DNA from: an uncultured bacterium
GTDB taxonomy: Bacteria; Bacteroidota; Bacteroidia; Bacteroidales; Bacteroidaceae
Assembly: GCA_905215655.1 (NCBI GenBank)
Contig: CAJMQT010000004.1
Location: 1 to 31,867, forward strand
Reading direction: 5' to 3'
DNA length: 31,867 bases
Translations under genes and position numbers: made by a program
Notes under the pieces: generated by a model
Told to the model about the DNA's origin: nothing
The model's database searches: none
What the model saw: the letters and a program-made list of their open reading frames with translations, nothing else
Shown here: in pieces, positions 8,473 through 17,328 of the stretch
Layout: every line of letters begins with the position of its first letter
Numbering within the stretch: the stretch's first letter is position 1

Positions 8473-10707
8473 TTACGGATTGTAAGAAAAAGCGTTATTC
8501 ACCGTTATTGTCCGTCCGTCGGCGTCGCGGCTGGACGTTCCGACCGTTATTTCGTATTTTCCTTCTTGCACGCGCATGGTGTTTGACTGTGCATCCCACC
8601 ACTCGAAGGCGTCGCTCGGAAGACTGATTTTGACGTCTTTCATCTCGCCGGCTTTAAGTTCCACGCGACTGAAACCGCGCAATGTCTTATGCGGTCCCTC
8701 TGCATCGCCCACCTTTTTAATATAAAGCTGTACCACCTCGGCACCTTCGCGACGTCCCGTATTGGTTACTTTCACCGTCACAAGACCATGTGTCGGGTCG
8801 TAAACGGGCTTGCCGACAGCAAATGTAGTATAGCTCAGTCCGTAGCCGAAGGGGAACAGCGGCTCGCCGTCAAAGAAACGATAGGTGCGCCCGCGCATGT
8901 CATAGCAGTCGAAAGGAGGCAGCTGGCTGTCGTCCTTATAGAACGTCACAGGCAGTTTGCCGCAGGGGTTGAAGTCGCCGAAGATTACGTCGGCAACGGC
9001 ATGTCCGCCTTGTTCGCCCGGATACCAAGCCTGTAATATAGCGTCGCAGGTCTCCGTCTCGGGTGTGAGAGCCACGGCGCTGCCGCTGCAATTCACTAAA
9101 ATGATTTTCTTGCCGGCGGCGTGTAATGCTTTAAGGATGTCGCGCTGCACCTGCGGAAGTTCGATGCTCGTGCGGTCGCCGTCGTCAAATCCGGGTGCCG
9201 TCACGCGTGCCTGCTCCTTTTCGAGATTGGGAGATATTCCGCCGACGAATATCACCGTCTCCGCGTCTGCCGCCATCCTGACAACATCCTGCACCGTGTT
9301 CGTCGCGCCGCAAGCGGTCTCCATCTGCAACGTAGTACTTCCGTCCTCAGCCTCCTTCGCCTGTCCGATGCGGCTTTCAGCCGTGTTCATGTCAGTAATT
9401 CCGCACGCCTTATGATACGCCACCTTGCCTATTTTGCTCTCGATTCCTTCAAGCACGGTAACCGAATGTGTCGGTTTGCCGAAATATATGCCCCAAAGCA
9501 TGGTCGAGTCGGCAGCGTTGGGACCCATCACCACTATCTTCCCGGCGTCCATTTTCAGCGGAAGTATGTTGCCCTTGTTCTGCAACAGTACCATCTGTTG
9601 GCGTGCCATCTGCAACGCAAGCTCCTTATGCGCCTTGCAGGCGACGACACTTTCGGGTATCTTTGTCCATTCCACGAGCGAGTCCGGGTCGAAATCGCCC
9701 AGCTCGAAGCGTCCTTCCAACAGTCGCCTTACGCTCACATCAATCTGCTCTTCGCTGATATATCCAGCCTTTACGGCGTCGGGCAGACACTTATAATTTG
9801 AGCCGCACTCTACGTCGGTGCCGCTGATTACGGCTTTTGCCGACGCCGACGCCTCGTCCTTTGACACGCCGTGGCGTCCCGGACGCCAGAAGTCGCCGAT
9901 CGCTCCGCAGTCGCTCACCACCAAGCCGTCAAACTTCCATTCGTCGCGGAGTATCTGTTGCAAGAGCCTGTTGCTGCCGCAGCATGGCTCGCCCTCGAAC
10001 CTCTGATAAGCGCACATCACCTCCTTCACGCCGCCATCCTGCACCAATGTCTTGAATGCCGGCAGGTAAGTCTCCCACAAATCGCGGGCGGACAGGTCTT
10101 CGATGTTGAATGAATGGCGTATCTTCTCGGGACCGCTGTGCACGGCAAAGTGCTTTGCGCAGGCGTAAAGTTTGCGGTATCGGCTGTCCGCCGGTCCTTG
10201 CAGACCGCGCACCACGGCAAGTCCCATGCGGGCGTTCATGTACGGGTCTTCGCCGTAAGTTTCCTGTCCTCTGCCCCAACGCGGGTCTCTGAATATGTTG
10301 ATGTTGGGCGTCCAGAACGACAGACCTTGGTATTTGCCCACACGTCCCGTCTTTCGCTGTGCCGTGTTCTTGGCTCTCGCCTCGTCGCTCACCGCCGTAT
10401 AGATGCGTTCGAGCAGTTCGTCGTCGAACGAAGCCGCCATGCCGATGCACGAGGGGAAGACCGTGCTGTAACCGTTGCGCCCCACCCCGTGCAGCGCCTC
10501 GCTCCACCATGCGAACTCGGGAATGCCGAGTCTGCTGACAGCTTTCGAGCGGTCGAGCATGACGGTCATCTTCTCTTCAAGCGTCATGCGGCGGCACAGG
10601 TCGGCGGCGCGCTCCTTCGGCGTGAGATTTGGGTTCTGATAAGGATATTGTTGGGCAAAAACGGTGGTTGCAGAGACCAGAAGTAAGGTCAGGATTGACT
10701 TTCTCAT
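8473..10707 (-). CDS. Glycoside hydrolase family 3, beta-xylosidase-clade enzyme
   Basis: A secreted or periplasmic exo-glycosidase of 744 residues. It begins with a signal peptide (about 1-19, ending VFAQ). The GH3 N-terminal barrel carries WWSEALHGV (67-75) and FWTPNINIFRDPRWGRGQET (131-150), hallmarks of the beta-xylosidase/arabinofuranosidase clade. KH at 185-186 and the nucleophile Asp266 in VVSDCGAI follow. The second domain contains NLEKEQ, a candidate for the acid/base Glu. A fibronectin-III-like domain closes the protein (about 645-730). There is no PA14 insertion. Substrate specificity for xylose is inferred from clade motifs. It is downstream of the GH28 gene, separated by a 233-bp gap with a large inverted repeat array. 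Confidence 0.92.
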   Translation of the reverse strand: MRKSILTLLLVSATTVFAQQYPYQNPNLTPKERAADLCRRMTLEEKMTVMLDRSKAVSRLGIPEFAWWSEALHGVGRNGYSTVFPSCIGMAASFDDELLERIYTAVSDEARAKNTAQRKTGRVGKYQGLSFWTPNINIFRDPRWGRGQETYGEDPYMNARMGLAVVRGLQGPADSRYRKLYACAKHFAVHSGPEKIRHSFNIEDLSARDLWETYLPAFKTLVQDGGVKEVMCAYQRFEGEPCCGSNRLLQQILRDEWKFDGLVVSDCGAIGDFWRPGRHGVSKDEASASAKAVISGTDVECGSNYKCLPDAVKAGYISEEQIDVSVRRLLEGRFELGDFDPDSLVEWTKIPESVVACKAHKELALQMARQQMVLLQNKGNILPLKMDAGKIVVMGPNAADSTMLWGIYFGKPTHSVTVLEGIESKIGKVAYHKACGITDMNTAESRIGQAKEAEDGSTTLQMETACGATNTVQDVVRMAADAETVIFVGGISPNLEKEQARVTAPGFDDGDRTSIELPQVQRDILKALHAAGKKIILVNCSGSAVALTPETETCDAILQAWYPGEQGGHAVADVIFGDFNPCGKLPVTFYKDDSQLPPFDCYDMRGRTYRFFDGEPLFPFGYGLSYTTFAVGKPVYDPTHGLVTVKVTNTGRREGAEVVQLYIKKVGDAEGPHKTLRGFSRVELKAGEMKDVKISLPSDAFEWWDAQSNTMRVQEGKYEITVGTSSRDADGRTITVNNAFSYNP

Positions 10708-10750
10708 TATGGGGGAAAAGGTTATGTTAATTGTATTAGAAAATGTAAAG

Positions 10751-10937
10751 TAGTACAGAAGTGTAGGAGTTTAGAATTTTGGGAGTGCAGAAGTAAGAAG
10801 TACAGAAGTTCAGGAGTACAGAAGTGCAGACAAATGTCTTTGAGGATAATAAAACTATGGTAATGTCTGCACTTCTGTACTCCTGCACTTCTGTACTCCC
10901 AAAAAAAATTCTGTACTTCTGAGCTTCTGTACTCCTT
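10751..10937. repeat. Inverted array of a 16-bp motif between GH28 and GH3 genes
   Basis: The right arm holds two exact tandem copies of CTGCACTTCTGTACTC (10867-10882 and 10883-10898) plus degenerate ones to 10936. The left arm holds the reverse complement (AGTACAGAAGTGCAG-type units) from about 10752. The inner 22 bp are a perfect inverted repeat (10811-10832 with 10864-10885) around a 31-nt loop. The structure fills most of the gap and could terminate transcription or stabilise RNA between the two enzyme genes. Confidence 0.85.
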
Positions 10938-10940
10938 AAT

Positions 10941-12947
10941 TTATTTGTTCACTACAAACTTTTTGCCGTCGCGGATATATATTCCTTTAACGGGACGAGC
11001 CACCTCGACACCTTGCAGATTATAGATCTTACCGTTGCCGGTCTTGTCGGCAAAGACGCTATTTATGCCCGACGAGATTACTCCTTTCAATGTAATGACC
11101 CATGCGGCTTGCGCTCCTCCGGCGGTAAACGACAAAGTGCCGACGGCCGGAGTGGCGAGGTCTATCGAGCGGGTGGCAAGCGTCGGCGTGGCGCCTCCTG
11201 CCGGACGACCGGGGAAGACGTATGACGTTGCGTCGTATGACGTGCCGTTGAGGTTGGCGACATAGCACTCTTTGTTGTCCTCATTGCCGTAGCCGGTGAA
11301 CACGGCTGACGTTATTGCAACGTTCTTAGGCAGATTGACGATAAACTCAACGCCCTTGCTGTACTTTATGGTGTTTAGTTTCGCCGTGGCGTAACCTTTT
11401 GAACTGACGTTCGTTATGGTGCATCCGTTGTCGAAGGTCCATTCCGTTGCGTCGACAGCACATGTAGCCGTTGCAGACGAAAGGGTGTAATTTACGGGAT
11501 CGCCCACGCCCGGCTCATAGCCTGTTCCGGTGTAATCGCCCGTTATCGTAGCCTCGTACTGCGTCTCGAAGTACTTGTTCGCGGTTTTTGAATTGGTTAT
11601 CTTGCAACCGTTCTTGAACTCAACGTCGCAGAAGGCGAGGAACATTCCCTTCTGAGCCTCTATCTGAACGTTGTCGAAAACGACGTTCTTCACATGATAA
11701 TCAGCCTGCGGCAGACCGTAGATGTATATCGGGAAGTTTGCCTTGGCGCTGGAATTATAAGGCGTTCCGGTAGACAGCACGTTCTGAATGAGAATGTCAT
11801 GGAATTTAGGCGTCTGCGAGTTGTAGGCTATCTGCTCCTTTGACGCCTCGCTGGGCAGGGGTTTTGTGCTCTTGTTATACCAGCACTCGATGTAAACGGG
11901 GTTCTTGACGCCCGTCATGGTGCAGTTGCGGAAGATGAGGTTATACACGCTGCCGCTGCGTCCGTCTTGTGATTTGAGGCGGAAACCGCAGTCCGTTCCA
12001 TTGAATGTACAGTTTTCGTAGATGATATCGTGCAGGTTTTCGGTGAAGCTGCCTATCGACGCTCCGTGTCCATCGCCGAAAGTACAGTTCCAGACATGCA
12101 CGTATTGCGCGTCGGTGTCGGCAACCACGTTGTCGTCGCCGGTGCTGATGTCACAGTTGTAGATGTTGATGTAAGGTCCCCACATGGGTATTCCGTCCGT
12201 GTTGTGCGACTTCTGAACGTCGGTTGCGGATGAAGAGGGGTTGCGGATGATGATGTCGTGCACCGTTGCATGACTTGCATTTCCGCTTTGGCTGATGGTA
12301 AGGTTTACGCCCGGGGCGTTCTGCATTTTGAGGTTCTTCACGAGGAAGCGGCTGCCCTTCTTGAAGCGTATCATAGCTCCGCGGCTTATCGTATTGTCAA
12401 GCTCATAAGCCTTCCACCATGCCTCGCCCTGTCCGTCGATGATGGAGGTGTTCTTGTCTTCGCCCTCTATCACCACGTCGGTAATCGACACGTTGCCGTT
12501 GCTGATAAAGTTGTCATAGCTCGTTTTGGTCGACGTCTTCGACATATAAGGATATGTTCCGTAAGGAAGCATTTTCAAAGTGGCGCCTGCCGCAAGGTGC
12601 AGGATTGTCTTTGATTTCAGCGTTATCGGTCCGCACAGCCATGTTCCGGCAGGAATGACCACCTTGCCGCCCGTAGATGGCACGGCGTTAAGCGCCGCTT
12701 GAATAGCCGTCGTGTTGTCGGCTGATGTCACGGACGCGCCGTAAGCTGTGATGTCGAATGTGTTTGCCTCCGTGATTTCGGGCAGTACGGGCAGCTGGAC
12801 AGCCGTCCATCCTTCCGGCGTATTCTGCTCGGCGGCCTCGTTTTCAACTCCGTCGGCTCGTGCCTGCAACGCAAATGCCGACATTAACATCATGGACATG
12901 CCGAGAAAGAGCATGTTCAGGATCGATTTGTTCGTTTCTCTCTTCAT
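10941..12947 (-). CDS. Glycoside hydrolase family 28, polygalacturonase-like enzyme
   Basis: Predicted to hydrolyse galacturonic-acid linkages in pectin outside the cytoplasm. A signal peptide covers about 1-31 (ALQARA). The right-handed beta-helix domain spans about 60-470. All four GH28 active-site signatures are present: NTDG with Asp251, GDDN with Asp271 and Asp272, GHG with His294, and RLK (323-325) in place of the usual RIK. A further beta-sandwich region (about 485-620) follows. The C-terminus, IYNLQGVEV then KGIYIRDGKKFVVNK, resembles a type IX secretion sorting tail. A promoter lies upstream at 13075-13106, so it need not depend on the susC promoter. Confidence 0.92.
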   Translation of the reverse strand: MKRETNKSILNMLFLGMSMMLMSAFALQARADGVENEAAEQNTPEGWTAVQLPVLPEITEANTFDITAYGASVTSADNTTAIQAALNAVPSTGGKVVIPAGTWLCGPITLKSKTILHLAAGATLKMLPYGTYPYMSKTSTKTSYDNFISNGNVSITDVVIEGEDKNTSIIDGQGEAWWKAYELDNTISRGAMIRFKKGSRFLVKNLKMQNAPGVNLTISQSGNASHATVHDIIIRNPSSSATDVQKSHNTDGIPMWGPYINIYNCDISTGDDNVVADTDAQYVHVWNCTFGDGHGASIGSFTENLHDIIYENCTFNGTDCGFRLKSQDGRSGSVYNLIFRNCTMTGVKNPVYIECWYNKSTKPLPSEASKEQIAYNSQTPKFHDILIQNVLSTGTPYNSSAKANFPIYIYGLPQADYHVKNVVFDNVQIEAQKGMFLAFCDVEFKNGCKITNSKTANKYFETQYEATITGDYTGTGYEPGVGDPVNYTLSSATATCAVDATEWTFDNGCTITNVSSKGYATAKLNTIKYSKGVEFIVNLPKNVAITSAVFTGYGNEDNKECYVANLNGTSYDATSYVFPGRPAGGATPTLATRSIDLATPAVGTLSFTAGGAQAAWVITLKGVISSGINSVFADKTGNGKIYNLQGVEVARPVKGIYIRDGKKFVVNK

Positions 12948-13074
12948 AATATTTTCAAGTATTTGTTTTATTGTTTTTCTTTATCGCGGTTACCGTTGTC
13001 GCGGGTCGGCATGTCTTTCCGCTGCGTATGTGTGTTCGTGCGGCAGGCATGTCGTTTCTCATGGTTCTACGATG

Positions 13075-13106
13075 CAAAATTAATAAAAAATCCATTGACA
13101 GACAAG
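13075..13106 (-). promoter_or_regulatory. Predicted promoter of the GH28 gene
   Basis: On the minus strand, CTTG (13103-13106, one mismatch from TTTG), a 20-nt spacer, then TAATTTTG (13075-13082), a full TAnnTTTG match. The leader would be about 120 nt. Confidence 0.6.
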
Positions 13107-13180
13107 GAGTTTCATGTTGTAAGTTCAGATAATTTGTTCTTCACTCTTAATTTTCATAACCGATTGCAGTTTGCCCGAAC

Positions 13181-13329
13181 CATGTTTCACCGTAACGAGC
13201 TGTCTGCAAGCATTTTACCGTGAAGGATGAAAAACACTATTCATAAACGTTCACACGGAGAAGGCTTCATCATTCACTGCATATCGCTGTCAACCAACGA
13301 CTTATACAACCGTGAAGGTGTGAAACACG
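13181..13329. mobile_element. 149-bp MITE-like element with imperfect terminal inverted repeats
   Basis: Starts CATGTTTCAC and ends with the reverse complement of CGTGTTTCAC, a 10-bp terminal inverted repeat with one mismatch. Inside, CCGTGAAGG followed by TGAAA-type sequence occurs twice, at about 13218 and 13310. It has no coding capacity. Calling it mobile is an inference from its ends and size; I see no clean target duplication. Confidence 0.45.
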
Positions 13330-13401
13330 ATTTAGAAAAATATTTTTAGAAGTTATGGAATACCGACAAAATAACTCTTTTGCATCTTTACTGCATTCTT
13401 A

Positions 13402-13516
13402 TTTTCCAAAAGAGCGCATTTTACATTACAAAAGACCGCCTTTTGCAAGGTAAAAGACCGCCTTTTGCAAGGTAAAAGACCGCCTTTTACAATGCAAAAG
13501 GCGGTCTTTTGGAAAA
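13402..13516. repeat. 22-bp-period repeat array C, the most regular copy
   Basis: Five units of the AAAAG-N6-TTTT core with 7-nt linkers. Two neighbouring units are identical (AAAAGACCGCCTTTT plus GCAAGGT). The last unit is in the opposite orientation (AAAAGGCGGTCTTTT). The array is bounded by TTTTCC on the left and GGAAAA on the right, themselves an inverted pair. Confidence 0.9.
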
Positions 13517-13614
13517 CAAGAAAACGGACACCGCAAAATACGATGTCCGTTTTCATTAAAGTATAACCATTTTGTCGGTTGCCGGGTTACGTTAACCGAC
13601 ACATTATCAAGAGA

Positions 13615-15297
13615 TTACTCCGTGCGCCAGCGCGGGTCGCCGATGGGCAGATTGGTCGTATTCGGCTTAAAGCTGAAATTGCCGTTTGCCGGATCAACGA
13701 ACAGCTCGTCTGACGAGTAATGAAGTTCGTTGACATCGGTTATCTTCTTGAAGAAGTCGGTGGTCTTGTAACAGTCGGTGTAAGTAGGAACGACATTGGC
13801 ACGTACGGTCTTTGATGTCGTGTTGTCACCCTGCAATCCGAAGAGGCAGTTTTCGAACGAGATGCTGCGGCAACCGAAGTCAGCGGCATTGAAGTCGATG
13901 ATGTATTGGCTGTTGCCCACCCAGTTGTAGAACGTTGAATTCTTGATGGTGATGTCGCCGCTCATCGTTGCCTTCTCACTGTAAATAAAGCACTTGCCGG
14001 CTTTCACAACACCGTTGAAGGTACATCCGTCGATAAAGATATTGTTGATTATCGAACCGCCCTTACCGTCGGTGTCCATGTGGATGAACGAATAACCGGC
14101 AGAGATATTTGTGAAGACGGAGTTGATAAGGTTCAACTTGTTGAAAATCTTTGCCGATGCAGCGTTCTGTACGCGGAAGAAGGTCGTCGAGAAGCCCGTG
14201 AGAGAGCAATCGTCGAAGGTGAACTCTTCAACGTTACATGCCGAACTTTGGTTGAGGAAGTAGCCTGCGCCGCCGTCAACGATGTTCACATTCTGGAACT
14301 TGATGTAAGCGTGAGAACCTGTCACATCGATGTTCTTGATAAACTTCATCGTCGGTTTATCGCCGCCTGCAAGTCCGAAGAATGTTACAGACATGCCCGT
14401 AGGTATCTTGATATTCGACGGAGTGCCGTCTTCGCCCGTGCCATAGAATTTCACCTCTTGGTTTGCATTGAGGGCGATTGTCACGCTGTAATTGTTCGGA
14501 TCGCCGGCAACAGCCTTTGCCTGTTCGGAAAGGTCGTTGATAAGTACCTGATCGATTACTGTGGCTGCCGGATCGAGAGTGTACTTGAAGTCGGCTGCCG
14601 GCATGACTGCCGCCGTGCTTGCAGATACAGATCCGCGCTTAGCGTCGTTGTAATAGATGGCGATGGTGTAGGCCGTCGACGGGTTAAGACCTGTAACGGT
14701 GTAGCAACCTGCCGCTTTTGCAGCGTCGTCAAGCATGATCTTCATCGGCTCAACGCCTTCCTCTTCCGTTCCGTCTGATACTGTGAGATGTGTGACTTCC
14801 TTCGTCGCATCCCATCTTACAGTTATAGAGTTTTCGCCGCGGTCAGCGTCGGCAACGTCGTACATAATCTGCTCGGCGTCGGTCTTGAAAGTCATCTTGG
14901 TGTCAGTTGCGTAATGCACCCAACGGCTTGCCGTCTTGTGAGAAGAGATGGCGCGTATTCGCAGATAATACTCCGTGTCGCCGATAAGTCCGGTGATGGT
15001 GCAGGGACTTGTCTCTGTCTCGAAGTGGAGCACGTTCTCTGAGTTGTCCCACTCCTCGTCAGAAGCGAAAGCCTCTGATGTAACCTCTATCTGGAAAGCC
15101 TCGGCTCCCTTTGACTTCATCATTCCGGCGTCGAAGGACACTATGGCGTCAGTCGTTCCCGCGGCAACAGATAGCGAGGTAGCGCTGAAACAACGGTCGA
15201 AAGCCGGGTCGATCTCCCAGTCCATCGTGTCGGAGCAAGAAAACAGCGTCATTGCAAGCGACAAGACAGCTAAAACTGAATATTTTATTCTTTTCAT
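13615..15297 (-). CDS. PUL surface lipoprotein with fibronectin-III and beta-helix-like regions
   Basis: A 560-residue predicted lipoprotein: the signal peptide ends TLFSC, with Cys21 as the lipidation site. Two fibronectin-III-like repeats follow (about 35-140 and 145-235). A C-terminal region (about 250-560) has the repeated short-strand pattern of a right-handed beta-helix (IKFQNVNIVDG, FTFDDCSLTG, INNIFIDGCTFNG, ISFENCLFG). I believe this matches the DUF4957/DUF5123 families seen in pectin loci, but the names are from memory. No catalytic residues can be assigned. It sits 22 bp after susD, in the SusE/SusF position, so surface glycan binding is likely. Confidence 0.8.
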   Translation of the reverse strand: MKRIKYSVLAVLSLAMTLFSCSDTMDWEIDPAFDRCFSATSLSVAAGTTDAIVSFDAGMMKSKGAEAFQIEVTSEAFASDEEWDNSENVLHFETETSPCTITGLIGDTEYYLRIRAISSHKTASRWVHYATDTKMTFKTDAEQIMYDVADADRGENSITVRWDATKEVTHLTVSDGTEEEGVEPMKIMLDDAAKAAGCYTVTGLNPSTAYTIAIYYNDAKRGSVSASTAAVMPAADFKYTLDPAATVIDQVLINDLSEQAKAVAGDPNNYSVTIALNANQEVKFYGTGEDGTPSNIKIPTGMSVTFFGLAGGDKPTMKFIKNIDVTGSHAYIKFQNVNIVDGGAGYFLNQSSACNVEEFTFDDCSLTGFSTTFFRVQNAASAKIFNKLNLINSVFTNISAGYSFIHMDTDGKGGSIINNIFIDGCTFNGVVKAGKCFIYSEKATMSGDITIKNSTFYNWVGNSQYIIDFNAADFGCRSISFENCLFGLQGDNTTSKTVRANVVPTYTDCYKTTDFFKKITDVNELHYSSDELFVDPANGNFSFKPNTTNLPIGDPRWRTE

Positions 15298-15319
15298 TGT
15301 TGTCTGTGATTTAAATTAA

Positions 15320-17302
15320 TTAAAAACCGTATGAGTTTTCAAGCGAGCCTCTTGAATCTGCGATTGTGGTTGAGTAAATCGGCAGGATGTAACGGTTCGC
15401 TACTCCATGTGAAGGCAACGCGGGTGTGCCGTCGATGCTTTCGCCAACGAGACCGGCGCTGATGAGCGGCAGGTTGGTAGACCATTGTGTGTTAGCCTGT
15501 TTCTTCTCTTCCGTCTCGAAACCTGCGCCTGTTGCTTTTCCTTCAAAGTCAGCAGGTGTTTTTCCCGTACCGTCAATTCCGTACCACATGATGGTGTGCT
15601 CGGCAATGCGTGTCTTTGAAGCGTCGGTGTAGTTGAAGTAAATCTCGGTAGGCCATGACAGACAGTTCTGATCGTAGTCTCTCTTAGCCTCGGCAATCTT
15701 GGTTGCAAGCAGTCCCCAGCGTACAAGGTCCCATTTGCGGATACCTTCGCCGCAAAGTTCCCATGCGTGTTCTTTTACAATATCGTCGAAGAACTCTGCC
15801 TGTCCGTGATTGGCGACAGCTCTGAGGAAATTGTCTGTATCGAGTGACTTGTCCGAATTAAACTTCTTGACAGCACGGTTGTGAACCATGGCGAGAGCCT
15901 CCTGAGCCGTAATGCCTGCGTCGCCCTGATAGTGTCCGGTCGGTCCGGCAAGCTCGTTGAGCACTTCTGCATAAAGAAGGAGCAGCTGTGAATAACGCAT
16001 CTTGACAGGGTTGATACCGGTCATCGTCTTATCGTTCTTAGCCTTTGCAGCCTCGAGCCAGTCCGCACCCATCCACTCGGGACGCCATTTACCTATATTA
16101 ATAGAGAACGGATTTATCTTCTGTTTGTTTACATCCTTATCTCCGATTGATTCAACCGTCTTTCCATCGCTCTCACAATACAAAACCGGACAACATGTCA
16201 CGTTGCGGCGAACAGAGTCTGACGGCTCGAAAGAGTAAAGGAATGTAGCAGTTGTGCTGAGTTTTCCTGATGAGTTTCCTTTCTGACCGAAGGTTGAAGT
16301 TGCGCCGTTGATACGTTTTCCGACAGTATAACCCAACTCTCCTGTAACGTCAAGAAGCATAGGAAGTTCGAAGATATTCTCTTTGTAGATAACATCAAGC
16401 TGACGAGAGCATACGCCCTTCCACTCCTCGCGGAAGTCAGGATTCATTGCATGAACGCCGCTGTTGATTACTTCCGAAAGTTTTACAAGCGCTTTTTCAT
16501 ACAGAGCCTTGCGGGTCTCTGCGTTCGGGCGCTGTGTGGGATAGGTGGGATCAGAGAACGAAGGCAGTGTCTCATAACCTTCTTTCGCGTGTTCACGGAT
16601 TGCATATCCGGCGCGAGTCAATGCCACCTGAGCATAGAGAGCGCAAGCGTAACCGCGTGTGACGTGCTCGGTGGTGTAACCGCCGTTGCCCGCCCAAGGC
16701 AGAAGGGTTGCAGCCTCTTCAAGGTCAACCATCAAAGCGTCGAGGATTTCATCTCTGTCCGTCTTGCCGTTGTAAGCATTTCCAAGATCGGGTTTTGTCG
16801 ATTCCATTTTGAAAGGAACATCTCCCCACAAACGAACCAATTCAAGATAAAGCAGCGCACGAAGCGTAAGAGCCTCTCCCAAATAATATTTCATAGAGGT
16901 TTCTCCGGCAATCGAGCTGTTGCGGATACCCTCGACAGCGAGGTTGCAATATTCGATGCAGCCGTAAATACGGCTCCATGTCCTGCCGATATTTGCCCAT
17001 CCGTTGGCGGTTCCATTGTAGTTCATGTAACCGCGTTCGGTCGGAGTGGTCGAGTTAGCTCCCAAACCGTCGATAAGTTCGATGTCCGTATTGGCGGGAT
17101 AAGATATGCTCATACGATTGGAATACATATCGTCCTGACCGAATTCTCCATAGATTTTGTTTATCTCCAAGCCCGTGAAGTAAGAAGAGTTGAAGACATT
17201 TTCTTTGCTTTGAGCCGACGGTGACTCTTGATCAAGGAAATCAGAGCAGCTTGTAAACATGACGCCTAATGAGAGGGCGGCAATTCCTAAAATCTTTTTC
17301 AT
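15320..17302 (-). CDS. SusD/RagB-family glycan-binding lipoprotein
   Basis: The outer-membrane lipoprotein that caps the SusC channel and binds the oligosaccharide. The signal peptide ends MFTSC, with Cys19 as the lipidation site, followed by SDFLDQESP, typical of SusD proteins. Helical TPR-like segments span about residues 85-300. The C-terminal SusD region includes the motif GEGIRKWDLVRWG. At 660 residues it is at the long end of the family's normal range. It begins 26 bp after the susC stop codon, so the pair is cotranscribed. The ligand cannot be read from sequence and is inferred from the neighbouring GH28 and GH3 genes. Confidence 0.96.
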   Translation of the reverse strand: MKKILGIAALSLGVMFTSCSDFLDQESPSAQSKENVFNSSYFTGLEINKIYGEFGQDDMYSNRMSISYPANTDIELIDGLGANSTTPTERGYMNYNGTANGWANIGRTWSRIYGCIEYCNLAVEGIRNSSIAGETSMKYYLGEALTLRALLYLELVRLWGDVPFKMESTKPDLGNAYNGKTDRDEILDALMVDLEEAATLLPWAGNGGYTTEHVTRGYACALYAQVALTRAGYAIREHAKEGYETLPSFSDPTYPTQRPNAETRKALYEKALVKLSEVINSGVHAMNPDFREEWKGVCSRQLDVIYKENIFELPMLLDVTGELGYTVGKRINGATSTFGQKGNSSGKLSTTATFLYSFEPSDSVRRNVTCCPVLYCESDGKTVESIGDKDVNKQKINPFSINIGKWRPEWMGADWLEAAKAKNDKTMTGINPVKMRYSQLLLLYAEVLNELAGPTGHYQGDAGITAQEALAMVHNRAVKKFNSDKSLDTDNFLRAVANHGQAEFFDDIVKEHAWELCGEGIRKWDLVRWGLLATKIAEAKRDYDQNCLSWPTEIYFNYTDASKTRIAEHTIMWYGIDGTGKTPADFEGKATGAGFETEEKKQANTQWSTNLPLISAGLVGESIDGTPALPSHGVANRYILPIYSTTIADSRGSLENSYGF

Positions 17303-17328
17303 ATATTGTTTCTCTCTTTTCTGTTATG

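Larger units (their letters stand above)
12948..13614. other. 667-bp gap between the GH28 gene and the upstream lipoprotein gene
   Basis: No credible gene. In order from the GH28 side it holds an A/T-rich leader, a predicted GH28 promoter (13075-13106), a 149-bp element with imperfect terminal inverted repeats (13181-13329), and repeat array C (13402-13516). Short open frames here are repeat-encoded. Confidence 0.8.

Noticed and set aside
8473..8630. A short plus-strand gene at 8403-8627 next to array B
   Set aside because: It starts in the repeat array and overlaps the GH3 3' end antisense; no recognisable sequence.
12963..13223. 86-codon frame on the plus strand upstream of the GH28 gene
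   Set aside because: It runs through the GH28 leader, its promoter and half of the 149-bp element; composition is not protein-like and it opposes the predicted transcription.
13402..13516. Possible CRISPR array (regular short repeats)
   Set aside because: The repeat core is 15 bp and the linkers are 7 nt and often identical; there are no unique spacers of about 30 nt and no cas genes.
13353..13556. 67-codon frame on the minus strand
   Set aside because: It is a translation of array C, giving a repetitive Cys/Lys/Phe-rich peptide; no family and no start context.
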